DNA of 64,000 nt. It comes from Euonymus europaeus (taxonomy: Eukaryota; Streptophyta; Magnoliopsida; Celastrales; Celastraceae). Under the pieces are notes generated by a model. That model was not told where the DNA came from. It did not search any database and saw nothing but the letters and a program-made list of their open reading frames with translations. This document shows, piece after piece, positions 35,301-47,700 of the stretch; the stretch's first letter is position 1, and each line of letters starts with the position of its first letter. The DNA is taken from the NCBI GenBank assembly GCA_963580455.1, contig OY756972.1, positions 1,069,001 through 1,133,000 on the forward strand. The letters are read 5' to 3'. The translations under genes and the position numbers were made by a program.

Positions 35301-38300
35301 ACGTAAACGGTTTTATGAATATCCGTTTACTCCGAGTTCTGAATTCGGTGATTTTTAACTTGATTTCACACTAATTTTCGAGCTCTACGATCCTGGCGTT
35401 TCGGATTTTGATTTCAGAACTCGTGGCTAGTTGGTCTCGTTTCACCTAGTTAGCCGCGAAATGTGGTTTCTTTACGTAAACGGTTTTATGAATATCCGTT
35501 GACTCCGAGTTCTGAATTCGGTGATTTTTAGCTTGATTTCACACTACTTTTCGAGCTCTACAATCCTGGCATTTCGGATTTTGATTTCAGAACTCGTGGC
35601 TAGTTGGTCTCGTTTCACCTAGTTAGCCGCGAAATGTGGTTTCTTTACGTAAACGGTTTTATAAATATCCGTTCACTCCGAGTTCTGAATTCGGTGATTT
35701 TTAGCTTGATTTCACACTAATTTTCGAGCTCTACGATCCTGGCGTTTCGGATTTTGATTTCAGAACTCGTGGCTAGTTGGTCTCGTTTCACCTAGTTAGC
35801 CGCGAAATGTGGTTTCTTTACGTAAACGGCTTTATGAATATCCGTTGACTCCGAGTTCTGAATTCGGTGATTTTTAGCTTGATTTCACACTACTTTTCGA
35901 GCTCTACAATCCTGGCGTTTCGGATTTTGATTTCAGAACTTGTGGCTAGTAGGTCTCGTTTCACCTAGTTAGCCGCGAAATGTGGTTTCTTTACGTAAAC
36001 GGTTTTATGAATATCCGTTTACTCCGAGTTCTGAATTCGGTGATTTTTAACTTGATTTCACACTAATTTTCGAGCTCTACGATCCTGGCATTTCGGATTT
36101 TGATTTCAGAACTCGTGGCTAGTTGGTGTCGTTTCACCTAGTTAGCCGCGAAATGTGGTTTCTTTACGTAAACGGTTTTATGAATATCCGTTGACTCCGA
36201 GTTCTGAATTCGATGATTTTTAGCTTGATTTCACACTAATTTTCGAGCTCTACGATCCTGGCGTTTCGGATTTTGATTTCAGAACTCGTGGCTAGTTGGT
36301 CTCCTTTCACCTAGTTAGCCGCGAAATGTGGTTTCTTTACGTAAACGGTTTTATGAATATCCGTTGACTCCGAGTTCTGAATTCGGTGATTTTTAGCTTG
36401 ATTTCACACTACTTTTCGAGCTTTACAATCCTGGCGTTTCGGATTTTGATTTCAGAACTCGTGGCTAGTAGGTCTCGTTTCACCTAGTTAGCCGCGAAAT
36501 GTGGTTTCTTTACGTAAACGGTTTTATGAATATCCGTTGACTTCGAGTTCTGAATTCGGTGATTTTTAGCTTTATTTCACACTAATTTTCGAGCTCTACG
36601 ATCCTGGCGTTTCGGATTTTGATTTCAGAACTCGTGGCTAGTTGGTCTCGTTTCACCTAGTTAGCCGCGAAATGTGGTTTCTTTACGTAAACGGTTTTAT
36701 AAATATCCGTTCACTCCGAGTTCTGAATTCGGTGATTTTTAGCTTGATTTCACACTAATTTTCGAGCTCTACGATCCTGGCGTTTCGGATTTTGATTTCA
36801 GAACTCGTGGCTAGTTGGTCTCGTTTCACCTAGTTAGCCGCAAAATGTGGTTTCTTTACGTAAACGGTTTTATGAATATCCGTTGACTCCGAGTTCTGAA
36901 TTCGGTGATTTTTAGCTTGATTTCACACTACTTTTCGAGCTCTACAATCCTGGCGTTTCGGATTTTGATTTCAGAACTCGTGGCTAGTAGGTCTCGTTTC
37001 ACCTAGTTAGCCGCGAAATGTGGTTTCTTTACGTAAACGGTTTTATGAATATCCGTTGACTCCGAGTTCTGAATTCGGTGATTTTTAGCTTTATTTCACA
37101 CTAATTTTCGAGCTCTACGATCCTGGCGTTTCGGATTTTGATTTCAGAACTCGTGGCTAGTTGGTCTCGTTTTACCTAGTTAGCCGCGAAATGTGGTTTC
37201 TTTACGTAAACGGTTTTATGAATATCCGTTGACTCCGAGTTCTGAATTCGGTGATTTTTAGCTTGATTTCACACTACTTTTCGAGCTCTACGATCCTGGC
37301 GTTTCGGATTTTGATTTCAGAACTCGTGGCTAGTTGGTGTCGTTTCACCTAGTTAGCCGCGAAATGTGGTTTCTTTACGTAAACGGTTTCATGAATATCC
37401 GTTGACTCCGAGTTCTGAATTCGGTGATTTTTAGCTTGATTTCACACTACTTTTCGAGCTCTACGATCCTGGCATTTCGGATTTTGATTTCAGAACTCGT
37501 GGCTAGTTGGTCTCGTTTCACCTAGTTAGCCGCGAAATGTGGTTCTTTACGTAAACGGTTTTATGAATATCCGTTGACTCCGAGTTCTGAATTCGGTGAT
37601 TTTTAGCTTGATTTCACACTAATTTTCGAGCTCTACGATCCTGGCGTTTCGGATTTTGATTTCAGAACTCGTGGCTAGTTGGTCTCGTTTCACCTAGTTA
37701 GCCGCGAAATGTGGTTTCTTTACGTAAACGGTTTTATGAATATCCGTTGACTCCGAGTTCTGAATTCGGTGATTTTTAGCTTGATTTCACACTACTTTTC
37801 GAGCTCTACAATCCTGGCGTTTCGGATTTTGATTTCAGAACTCGTGGCTAGTAGGTCTCGTTTCACCTAGTTAGCCGCGAAATGTTGTTTCTTTACGTAA
37901 ACGGTTTTATGAATATCCGTTGACTCCGAGTTCTGAATTCGGTGATTTTTAGCTTGATTTCACACTACTTTTCGAGCTCTAGAATCCTGACATTTCGGAT
38001 TTTTATTTCAAAACTCGTGGCTAGTTGGTCTCGTTTCACCTAGTTAGCCGCGAAATGTGGTTTCTTTACGTAAACGGTTTTATGAATATCCGTTGACTCC
38101 GAGTTCTGAATTCGGTGATTTTTAGCTTGATTTCACACTACTTTTCGAGCTCTACGATCCTGGCATTTCGGATTTTGATTTCAGAACTCGTGGCTAGTTG
38201 GTCTCGTTTCACCTAGTTAGCCGCGAAATGTGGTTTCTTTACGTAAACGGTTTTATGAATATCCGTTGACTCCGAGTTCTAATTTCGGTGATTTTTAGCT

Positions 38301-39083
38301 TGATTTCACGCTAATTTTTGAGCTCTACGATCCTGGCATTTCGGATTTTGATGTCAGAACTCGTGGCTAGTTGGTCTCGTTTCACCTAGTTAGCCGCGAA
38401 ATGTGGTTTCTTTACGTAAACGGTTTTATGAATATCCGTTGACTCCGAGTTCTGAATTCGGTGATTTTTAGCTTGATTTCACACTATTTTTCGAGCTCTA
38501 TAATCCTGCCGTTTCGGATTTTGATTTCAGAACTCGTGGCTAGTAGGTCTCGTTTCACCTAGTTAGCCGCGAAATGTGGTTTCTTTACGTAAACGGTTTT
38601 ATGAATATCCGTTGACTCCGAGTTCTGAATTCGGTGATTTTTAGCTTGATTTCATACTACTTTTCGAGCTCTACGATCCTGGCATTTCGGATTTTGATTT
38701 CAGAACTCGTGGCTAGTTGGTCTCGTTTCACCTAGTTAGCCGCGAAATGTGGTTCTTTACGTAAACGGTTTTATGAATATCCGTTGACTCCGAGTTCTGA
38801 ATTCGGTGATTTTTAGCTTGATTTCACACTACTTTTCGAGCTCTACAATCCTGGCATTTTGGATTTTGATTTCAGAACTCGTGGCTAGTTGGTCTCGTTT
38901 CACCTAGTTAGCCGCGAAATGTGGTTTCTTTACGTAAACGGTTTTATAAATATCCGTTCACTCCGAGTTCTGAATTCGGTGATTTTTAGCTTGATTTCAC
39001 ACTAATTTTCGAGCTCTACGATCCTGGCGTTTCGGATTTTGATTTCAGAACTCGTGGCTAGTTGGTCTCGTTTCACCTAGTTA
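29400..39083 (+). repeat. 28-monomer HOR, 4842 bp x 2
   Basis: m171-m198 (29400-34241) and m199-m226 (34242-39083) are copies at an offset of 4842 bp, each with two 172-bp monomers. Markers are ATCTGTTGAC (29961, 34803), CGGCTTTATG (30295/35137 and 30987/35829), CTCCTTTCAC (31459, 36301), CGTTTTACCTAG (32331, 37173) and AATCCTGACA (33141, 37983). Differences seen include GAGCTTTAC against GAGCTCTAC at the start, AACTTGTGG against AACTCGTGG (m176, m204) and GCCGCG against GCCGCA (m186, m214). Confidence 0.93.
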
Positions 39084-41330
39084 GCCGCGAAATGTGGTTT
39101 CTTTACGTAAACGGTTTTATGAATATCCGTTGACTCCGAGTTCTGAATTCGGTGATTTTTAGCTTGATTTCACACTACTTTTCGAGCTCTACAATCCTGG
39201 CGTTTCGGATTTTGATTTCAGAACTCGTGGCTAGTAGGTCTCGTTTCACCTAGTTAGCCGCGAAATGTGGTTTCTTTACGTAAACGGTTTTATGAATATC
39301 CGTTGACTCCGAGTTCTGAATTCGGTGATTTTTAGCTTTATTTCACACTAATTTTCGAGCTCTACGATCCTGGCGTTTCGGATTTTGATTTCAGAACTCG
39401 TGGCTAGTTGGTCTCGTTTTACCTAGTTAGCCGCGAAATGTGGTTTCTTTACGTAAACGGTTTTATGAATATCCGTTGACTCCGAGTTCTGAATTCGGTG
39501 ATTTTTAGCTTGATTTCACACTACTTTTCGAGCTCTACGATCCTGGCGTTTCGGATTTTGATTTCAGAACTCGTGGCTAGTTGGTGTCGTTTCACCTAGT
39601 TAGCCGCGAAATGTGGTTTCTTTACGTAAACGGTTTCATGAATATCCGTTGACTCCGAGTTCTGAATTCGGTGATTTTTAGCTTGATTTCACACTACTTT
39701 TCGAGCTCTACGATCCTGGCATTTCGGATTTTGATTTCAGAACTCGTGGCTAGTTGGTCTCGTTTCACCTAGTTAGCCGCGAAATGTGGTTCTTTACGTA
39801 AACGGTTTTATGAATATCCGTTGACTCCGAGTTCTGAATTCGGTGATTTTTAGCTTGATTTCACACTAATTTTCGAGCTCTACGATCCTGGCGTTTCGGA
39901 TTTTGATTTCAGAACTCGTGGCTAGTTGGTCTCGTTTCACCTAGTTAGCCGCGAAATGTGGTTTCTTTACGTAAACGGTTTTATGAATATCCGTTGACTC
40001 CGAGTTCTGAATTCGGTGATTTTTAGCTTGATTTCACACTACTTTTCGAGCTCTACAATCCTGGCGTTTCGGATTTTGATTTCAGAACTCGTGGCTAGTA
40101 GGTCTCGTTTCACCTAGTTAGCCGCGAAATGTTGTTTCTTTACGTAAACGGTTTTATGAATATCCGTTGACTCCGAGTTCTGAATTCGGTGATTTTTAGC
40201 TTGATTTCACACTACTTTTCGAGCTCTAGAATCCTGACATTTCGGATTTTTATTTCAAAACTCGTGGCTAGTTGGTCTCGTTTCACCTAGTTAGCCGCGA
40301 AATGTGGTTTCTTTACGTAAACGGTTTTATGAATATCCGTTGACTCCGAGTTCTGAATTCGGTGATTTTTAGCTTGATTTCACACTACTTTTCGAGCTCT
40401 ACGATCCTGGCATTTCGGATTTTGATTTCAGAACTCGTGGCTAGTTGGTCTCGTTTCACCTAGTTAGCCGCGAAATGTGGTTTCTTTACGTAAACGGTTT
40501 TATGAATATCCGTTGACTCCGAGTTCTAATTTCGGTGATTTTTAGCTTGATTTCACGCTAATTTTTGAGCTCTACGATCCTGGCATTTCGGATTTTGATG
40601 TCAGAACTCGTGGCTAGTTGGTCTCGTTTCACCTAGTTAGCCGCGAAATGTGGTTTCTTTACGTAAACGGTTTTATGAATATCCGTTGACTCCGAGTTCT
40701 GAATTCGGTGATTTTTAGCTTGATTTCACACTATTTTTCGAGCTCTATAATCCTGCCGTTTCGGATTTTGATTTCAGAACTCGTGGCTAGTAGGTCTCGT
40801 TTCACCTAGTTAGCCGCGAAATGTGGTTTCTTTACGTAAACGGTTTTATGAATATCCGTTGACTCCGAGTTCTGAATTCGGTGATTTTTAGCTTGATTTC
40901 ATACTACTTTTCGAGCTCTACGATCCTGGCATTTCGGATTTTGATTTCAGAACTCGTGGCTAGTTGGTCTCGTTTCACCTAGTTAGCCGCGAAATGTGGT
41001 TCTTTACGTAAACGGTTTTATGAATATCCGTTGACTCCGAGTTCTGAATTCGGTGATTTTTAGCTTGATTTCACACTACTTTTCGAGCTCTACAATCCTG
41101 GCATTTTGGATTTTGATTTCAGAACTCGTGGCTAGTTGGTCTCGTTTCACCTAGTTAGCCGCGAAATGTGGTTTCTTTACGTAAACGGTTTTATAAATAT
41201 CCGTTCACTCCGAGTTCTGAATTCGGTGATTTTTAGCTTGATTTCACACTAATTTTCGAGCTCTACGATCCTGGCGTTTCGGATTTTGATTTCAGAACTC
41301 GTGGCTAGTTGGTCTCGTTTCACCTAGTTA
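36837..41330 (+). repeat. 13-monomer HOR, 2247 bp x 2, nested in the 28-mer
   Basis: m214-m226 (36837-39083) and m227-m239 (39084-41330) are tandem copies at an offset of 2247 bp, each with two 172-bp monomers. Markers are CGTTTTACCTAG (37173, 39420) and AATCCTGACA (37983, 40230). The first copy is also the last 13 monomers of the second 28-mer copy, so the order here reads 28 + 28 + 13. The only clear difference I noticed is GCCGCA against GCCGCG at the first monomer. Confidence 0.92.
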
Positions 41331-44300
41331 GCTGCGAAATGTGGTTTCTTTACGTAAACGGTTTTATGAATATCCGTTGACTCCGAGTTCTAATTTCGGT
41401 GATTTTTAGCTTGATTTCACACTAATTTTTGAGCTCTACGATCCTGGCGTTTCGGATTTTGATTTCAGAACTCGTGGCTAGTTGGTCTCGTTTCACCTAG
41501 TTAGCCGCGAAATGTGGTTTCTTTACGTAAACGGTTTTATGAATATCCGTTTACTCCGAGTTCTGAATTCGGTGATTTTTAGCTTGATTTCACACTATTT
41601 TTCGAGCTCTATAATCCTGCTGTTTCGGATTTTGATTTCAGAACTCGTGGCTAGTAGGTCTCGTTTCACCTAGTTAGCCGCGAAATGTGGTTTCTTTACG
41701 TAAACGGTTTTATGAATATCCGTTGACACCGAGTTCTGAATTCGATGATTTTTAGCTTGATTTCACACTACTTTTCGAGCTCTACGATCCTGGCATTTCG
41801 GATTTTGATTTCAGAACTCGTGGCTAGTTGGTCTCGTTTCACCTAGTTAGCCGCGAAATGTGGTTCTTTACGTAAACGGTTTTATGAATATCCGTTGACT
41901 CCGAGTTCTGAATTCGGTGATTTTTAGCTTGATTTCACACTACTTTTCGAGCTCTACAATCCTGGCATTTTGGATTTTGATTTCAGAACTCGTGGCTAGT
42001 TGGTCTCGTTTCACCTAGTTAGCCGCGAAATGTGGTTTCTTTACGTAAACGGTTTTATAAATATCCGTTCACTCCGAGTTCTGAATTCGGTGATTTTTAG
42101 CTTGATTTCACACTAATTTTCGAGCTCTACGATCCTGGCGTTTCGGATTTTGATTTCAGAAATCGTGGCTAGTTGGTCTCGTTTCACCTAGTTAGCCGCG
42201 AAATGTGGTTTCTTTACGTAAACGGTTTTATGAATATCCGTTGACTCCGAGTTCTGAATTCGGTGATTTTTAGCTTGATTTCACACTAATTTTCGAGCTC
42301 TACGATCCTGGCGTTTCGGATTTTGATTTCAGAACTCGTGGCTAGTTGGTCTCGTTTCACCTAGTTAGCCGCGAAATGTGGTTTCTTTACGTAAACGGTT
42401 TTATGAATATCCGTTGACTCCGAGTTCTGAATTCGGTGATTTTTAGCTTGATTTCACACTACTTTTCGAGCTCTACAATCCTGGCGTTTTGGATTTTGAT
42501 TTCAGAACTCGTGGCTAGTTGGTCTCGTTTCACCTAGTTAGCCGCAAAATGTGGTTTCTTTACGTAAACGGTTTTATAAATATCCGTTCACTCCGAGTTC
42601 TGAATTCGGTGATTTTTAGCTTGATTTCACACTAATTTTCGAGCTCTACGATCCTGGCGTTTCGGATTTTGATTTCAGAACTCGTGGCTAGTTGGTCTCG
42701 TTTCACCTAGTTAGCCGCGAAATGTGGTTTCTTTACGTAAACGGTTTTATGAATATCCGTTGACTCCGAGTTCTGAATTCGGTGATTTTTAGCTTGATTT
42801 CACACTACTTTTCGAGCTCTACGATCCTGGCATTTCGGATTTTGATTTCAGAACTCGTGGCTAGTTGGTCTCGTTTCACCTAGTTAGCCGCGAAATGTGG
42901 TTTCTTTACGTAAACGGTTTTATGAATATCCGTTGACTCCGAGTTCTAATTTCGGTGATTTTTAGCTTGATTTCACGCTAATTTTTGAGCTCTACGATCC
43001 TGGCGTTTCGGATTTTGATGTCAGAACTCGTGGCTAGTTGGTCTCGTTTCACCTAGTTAGCCGCGAAATGTGGTTTCTTTACGTAAACGGTTTTATGAAT
43101 ATCCGTTGACTCCGAGTTCTGATTTCGGTGATTTTTAGCTTGATTTCACGCTAATTTTTGAGCTCTACGATCCTGGCGTTTCGGATTTTGATGTCAGAAC
43201 TCGTGGCTAGTTGGTCTCGTTTCACCTAGTTAGCCGCGAAATGTGGTTTCTTTACGTAAACGGTTTTATGAATATCCGTTGACTCCGAGTTCTGAATTCG
43301 GTGATTTTTAGCTTGAATTCACACTATTTTTCGAGCTCTATAATCCTGCCGTTTCGGATTTTGATTTCAGAACTCGTGGCTAGTAGGTCTCGTTTCACCT
43401 AGTTAGCCGCGAAATGTGGTTTCTTTACGTAAACGGTTTTATGAATATCCGTTGACTCCGAGTTCTGAATTCGGTGATTTTTAGCTTGATTTCACACTAC
43501 TTTTCGAGCTCTACGATCCTGGCATTTCGGATTTTGATTTCAGAACTCGTGGCTAGTTGGTCTCGTTTCACCTAGTTAGCCGCGAAATGTGGTTTCTTTA
43601 CGTAAACGGTTTTATGAATATCCGTTGACTCCGAGTTCTGAATTCGGTGATTTTTAGCTTGATTTCACACTACTTTTCGAGCTCTACGATCCTGGCGTTT
43701 CGGATTTTGATTTCAGAACTCGTGGCTAGTTGGTCTCGTTTCACCTAGTTAGCTGCGAAATGTGGTTTCTTTACGTAAACGGTTTTATGAATATCCGTTG
43801 ACTCCGAGTTCTAATTTCGGTGATTTTTAGCTTGATTTCACACTAATTTTTGAGCTCTACGATCCTGGCGTTTCGGATTTTGATTTCAGAACTCGTGGCT
43901 AGTTGGTCTCGTTTCACCTAGTTAGCCGCGAAATGTGGTTTCTTTACGTAAACGGTTTTATGAATATCCGTTTACTCCGAGTTCTGAATTCGGTGATTTT
44001 TAGCTTGATTTCACACTATTTTTCGAGCTCTATAATCCTGCCGTTTCGGATTTTGATTTCAGAACTCGTGGCTAGTAGGTCTCGTTTGACCTAGTTAGCC
44101 GCGAAATGTGGTTTCTTTACGTAAACGGTTTTATGAATATCCGTTTACTCCGAGTTCTGAATTCGGTGATTTTTAGCTTGATTTCACACTAATTTTCGAG
44201 CTCTACGATCCTGGCATTTCGGATTTTGATTTCAGAACTCGTGGCTAGTTGGTCTCGTTTCACCTAGTTAGCCGCGAAATGTGGTTCTTTACGTAAACGG

Positions 44301-44788
44301 TTTTATGAATATCCGTTGACTCCGAGTTCTGAATTCGGTGATTTTTAGCTTGATTTCACACTACTTTTCGAGCTCTACAATCCTGGAATTTTGGATTTTG
44401 ATTTCAGAACTCGTGGCTAGTTGGTCTCGTTTCACCTAGTTAGCCGCGAAATGTGGTTTCTTTACGTAAACGGTTTTATAAATATCCGTTCACTCCGAGT
44501 TCTGAATTCGGTGATTTTTAGCTTGATTTCACACTAATTTTTGAGCTCTACGATCATGGCGTTTCGGATTTTGATTTCAGAACTCGTGGCTAGTTGGTCT
44601 CGTTTCACCTAGTTAGCCGCGAAATGTGGTTTCTTTACGTAAACGGTTTTATGAATATCCGTTGACTCCGAGTTCTGAATTCGGTGATTTTTAGCTTGAT
44701 TTCACACTAATTTTCGAGCTCTACGATCCTGGCGTTTCGGATTTTGATTTCAGAACTCGTGGCTAGTAGGTCTCGTTTCACCTAGTTA
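41331..44788 (+). repeat. 14-monomer (2421-bp) offset repeat
   Basis: m240-m245 (41331-42367) recur as m254-m259 (43752-44788). The leading markers are GCTGCG with TAATTTCGG, then TTTACTCC with CTATTTTTC and CTATAATCC, a differing third monomer, a 172-bp monomer, and ATAAATATCCGTTCAC. The plus-strand open frames near 41482 and 43903 are by-products of the TTTACTCC monomer, which loses an in-frame TGA; they are not genes. Confidence 0.82.
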
Positions 44789-47700
44789 GCCGCGAAATGT
44801 GGTTTCTTTACGTAAACGGTTTTATGAATATCCGTTGACTCCGAGTTCTGAATTCGATGATTTTTAGCTTGATTTCACACTACTTTTCGAGCTCTACGAT
44901 CCTGGCATTTCGGATTTTGATTTCAGAACTCGTGGCTAGTTGGTCTCGTTTCACCTAGTTAGCCGCGAAATGTGGTTCTTTACGTAAACGGTTTTATGAA
45001 TATCCGTTGACTCCGAGTTCTGAATTCGGTGATTTTTAGCTTGATTTCACACTACTTTTCGAGCTCTACAATCCTGGCATTTTGGATTTTGATTTCAGAA
45101 CTCGTGGCTAGTTGGTCTCGTTTCACCTAGTTAGCCGCGAAATGTGGTTTCTTTACGTAAACGGTTTTATAAATATCCGTTCACTCCGAGTTCTGAATTC
45201 GGTGATTTTTAGCTTGATTTCACACTAATTTTCGAGCTCTACGATCCTGGCGTTTCGGATTTTGATTTCAGAACTCGTGGTTAGTTGGTCTCGTTTCACC
45301 TAGTTAGCCGCGAAATGTGGTTTCTTTACGTAAACGGTTTTATGAATATCCGTTGACTCCGAGTTCTGAATTCGGTGATTTTTAGCTTGATTTCACACTA
45401 ATTTTCGAGCTCTACGATCCTGGCGTTTCGGATTTTGATTTCAGAACTCGTGGCTAGTTGGTCTCGTTTCACCTAGTTAGCCGCGAAATGTGGTTTCTTT
45501 ACGTAAACGGTTTTATGAATATCCGTTGACTCCGAGTTCTGAATTCGGTGATTTTTAGCTTGATTTCACACTACTTTTCGAGCTCTACAATCCTGGCGTT
45601 TTGGATTTTGATTTCAGAACTCGTGGCTAGTTGGTCTCGTTTCACCTAGTTAGCCGCAAAATGTGGTTTCTTTACGTAAACGGTTTTATAAATATCCGTT
45701 CACTCCGAGTTCTGAATTCGGTGATTTTTAGCTTGATTTCACACTAATTTTCGAGCTCTACGATCCTGGCGTTTCGGATTTTGATTTCAGAACTCGTGGC
45801 TAGTTGGTCTCGTTTCACCTAGTTAGCCGCGAAATGTGGTTTCTTTACGTAAACGGTTTTATGAATATCCGTTGACTCCGAGTTCTGAATTCGGTGATTT
45901 TTAGCTTGATTTCACACTACTTTTCGAGCTCTACGATCCTGGCATTTCGGATTTTGATTTCAGAACTCGTGGCTAGTTGGTCTCGTTTCACCTAGTTAGC
46001 CGCGAAATGTGGTTTCTTTACGTAAACGGTTTTATGAATATCCGTTGACTCCGAGTTCTAATTTCGGTTATTTTTAGCTTGATTTCACGCTAATTTTTGA
46101 GCTCTACGATCCTGGCGTTTCGGATTTTGATGTCAGAACTCGTGGCTAGTTGGTCTCGTTTCACCTAGTTAGCCGCGAAATGTGGTTTCTTTACGTAAAC
46201 GGTTTTATGAATATCCGTTGACTCCGAGTTCTGATTTCGGTGATTTTTAGCTTGATTTCACGCTAATTTTTGAGCTCTACGATCCTGGCGTTTCGGATTT
46301 TGATGTCAGAACTCGTGGCTAGTTGGTCTCGTTTCACCTAGTTAGCCGCGAAATGTGGTTTCTTTACGTAAACGGTTTTATGAATATCCGTTGACTCCGA
46401 GTTCTGAATTCGGTGATTTTTAGCTTGATTTCACACTAATTTTCGAGCTCTACGATCCTGGCGTTTCGGATTTTGATTTCAGAACTCGTGGCTAGTTGGT
46501 CTCGTTTCACCTAGTTAGCCGCGAAATGTGGTTTCTTTACGTAAACGGTTTTATGAATATCCGTTGACTCCGAGTTCTGAATTCGGTGATTTTTAGCTTG
46601 ATTTCACACTACTTTTCGAGCTCTACAATCCTGGCGTTTTGGATTTTGATTTCAGAACTCGTGGCTAGTTGGTCTCGTTTCACCTAGTTAGCCGCAAAAT
46701 GTGGTTTCTTTACGTAAACGGTTTTATAAATATCCGTTCACTCCGAGTTCTGAATTCGGTGATTTTTAGCTTGATTTCACACTAATTTTCGAGCTCTACG
46801 ATCCTGGCGTTTCGGATTTTGATTTCAGAACTCGTGGCTAGTTGGTCTCGTTTCACCTAGTTAGCCGCGAAATGTGGTTTCTTTACGTAAACGGTTTTAT
46901 GAATATCCGTTGACTCCGAGTTCTGAATTCGGTGATTTTTAGCTTGATTTCACACTACTTTTCGAGCTCTACGATCCTGGCATTTCGGATTTTGATTTCA
47001 GAACTCGTGGCTAGTTGGTCTCGTTTCACCTAGTTAGCCGCGAAATGTGGTTTCTTTACGTAAACGGTTTTATGAATATCCGTTTACTCCGAGTTCTGAA
47101 TTCGGTGATTTTTAGCTTGATTTCACACTATTTTTCGAGCTCTATAATCCTGCCGTTTCGGATTTTGATTTCAGAACTCGTGGCTAGTAGGTCTCGTTTC
47201 ACCTAGTTAGCCGCGAAATGTGGTTTCTTTACGTAAACGGTTTTATGAATATCCGTTTACTCCGAGTTCTGAATTCGGTGATTTTTAGCTTGATTTCACA
47301 CTAATTTTTGAGCTCTACGATCCTGGCATTTCGGATTTTGATTTCAGAACTCGTGGCTAGTTGGTCTCGTTTCACCTAGTTAGCCGCGAAATGTGGTTCT
47401 TTACGTAAACGGTTTTATGAATATCCGTTGACTCCGAGTTCTGAATTCGGTGATTTTTAGCTTGATTTCACACTACTTTTCGAGCTCTACAATCCTGGAA
47501 TTTTGGATTTTGATTTCAGAACTCGTGGCTAGTTGGTCTCGTTTCACCTAGTTAGCCGCGAAATGTGGTTTCTTTACGTAAACGGTTTTATAAATATCCG
47601 TTCACTCCGAGTTCTGAATTCGGTGATTTTTAGCTTGATTTCACACTAATTTTTGAGCTCTACGATCCTGGCGTTTCGGATTTTGATTTCAGAACTCGTG

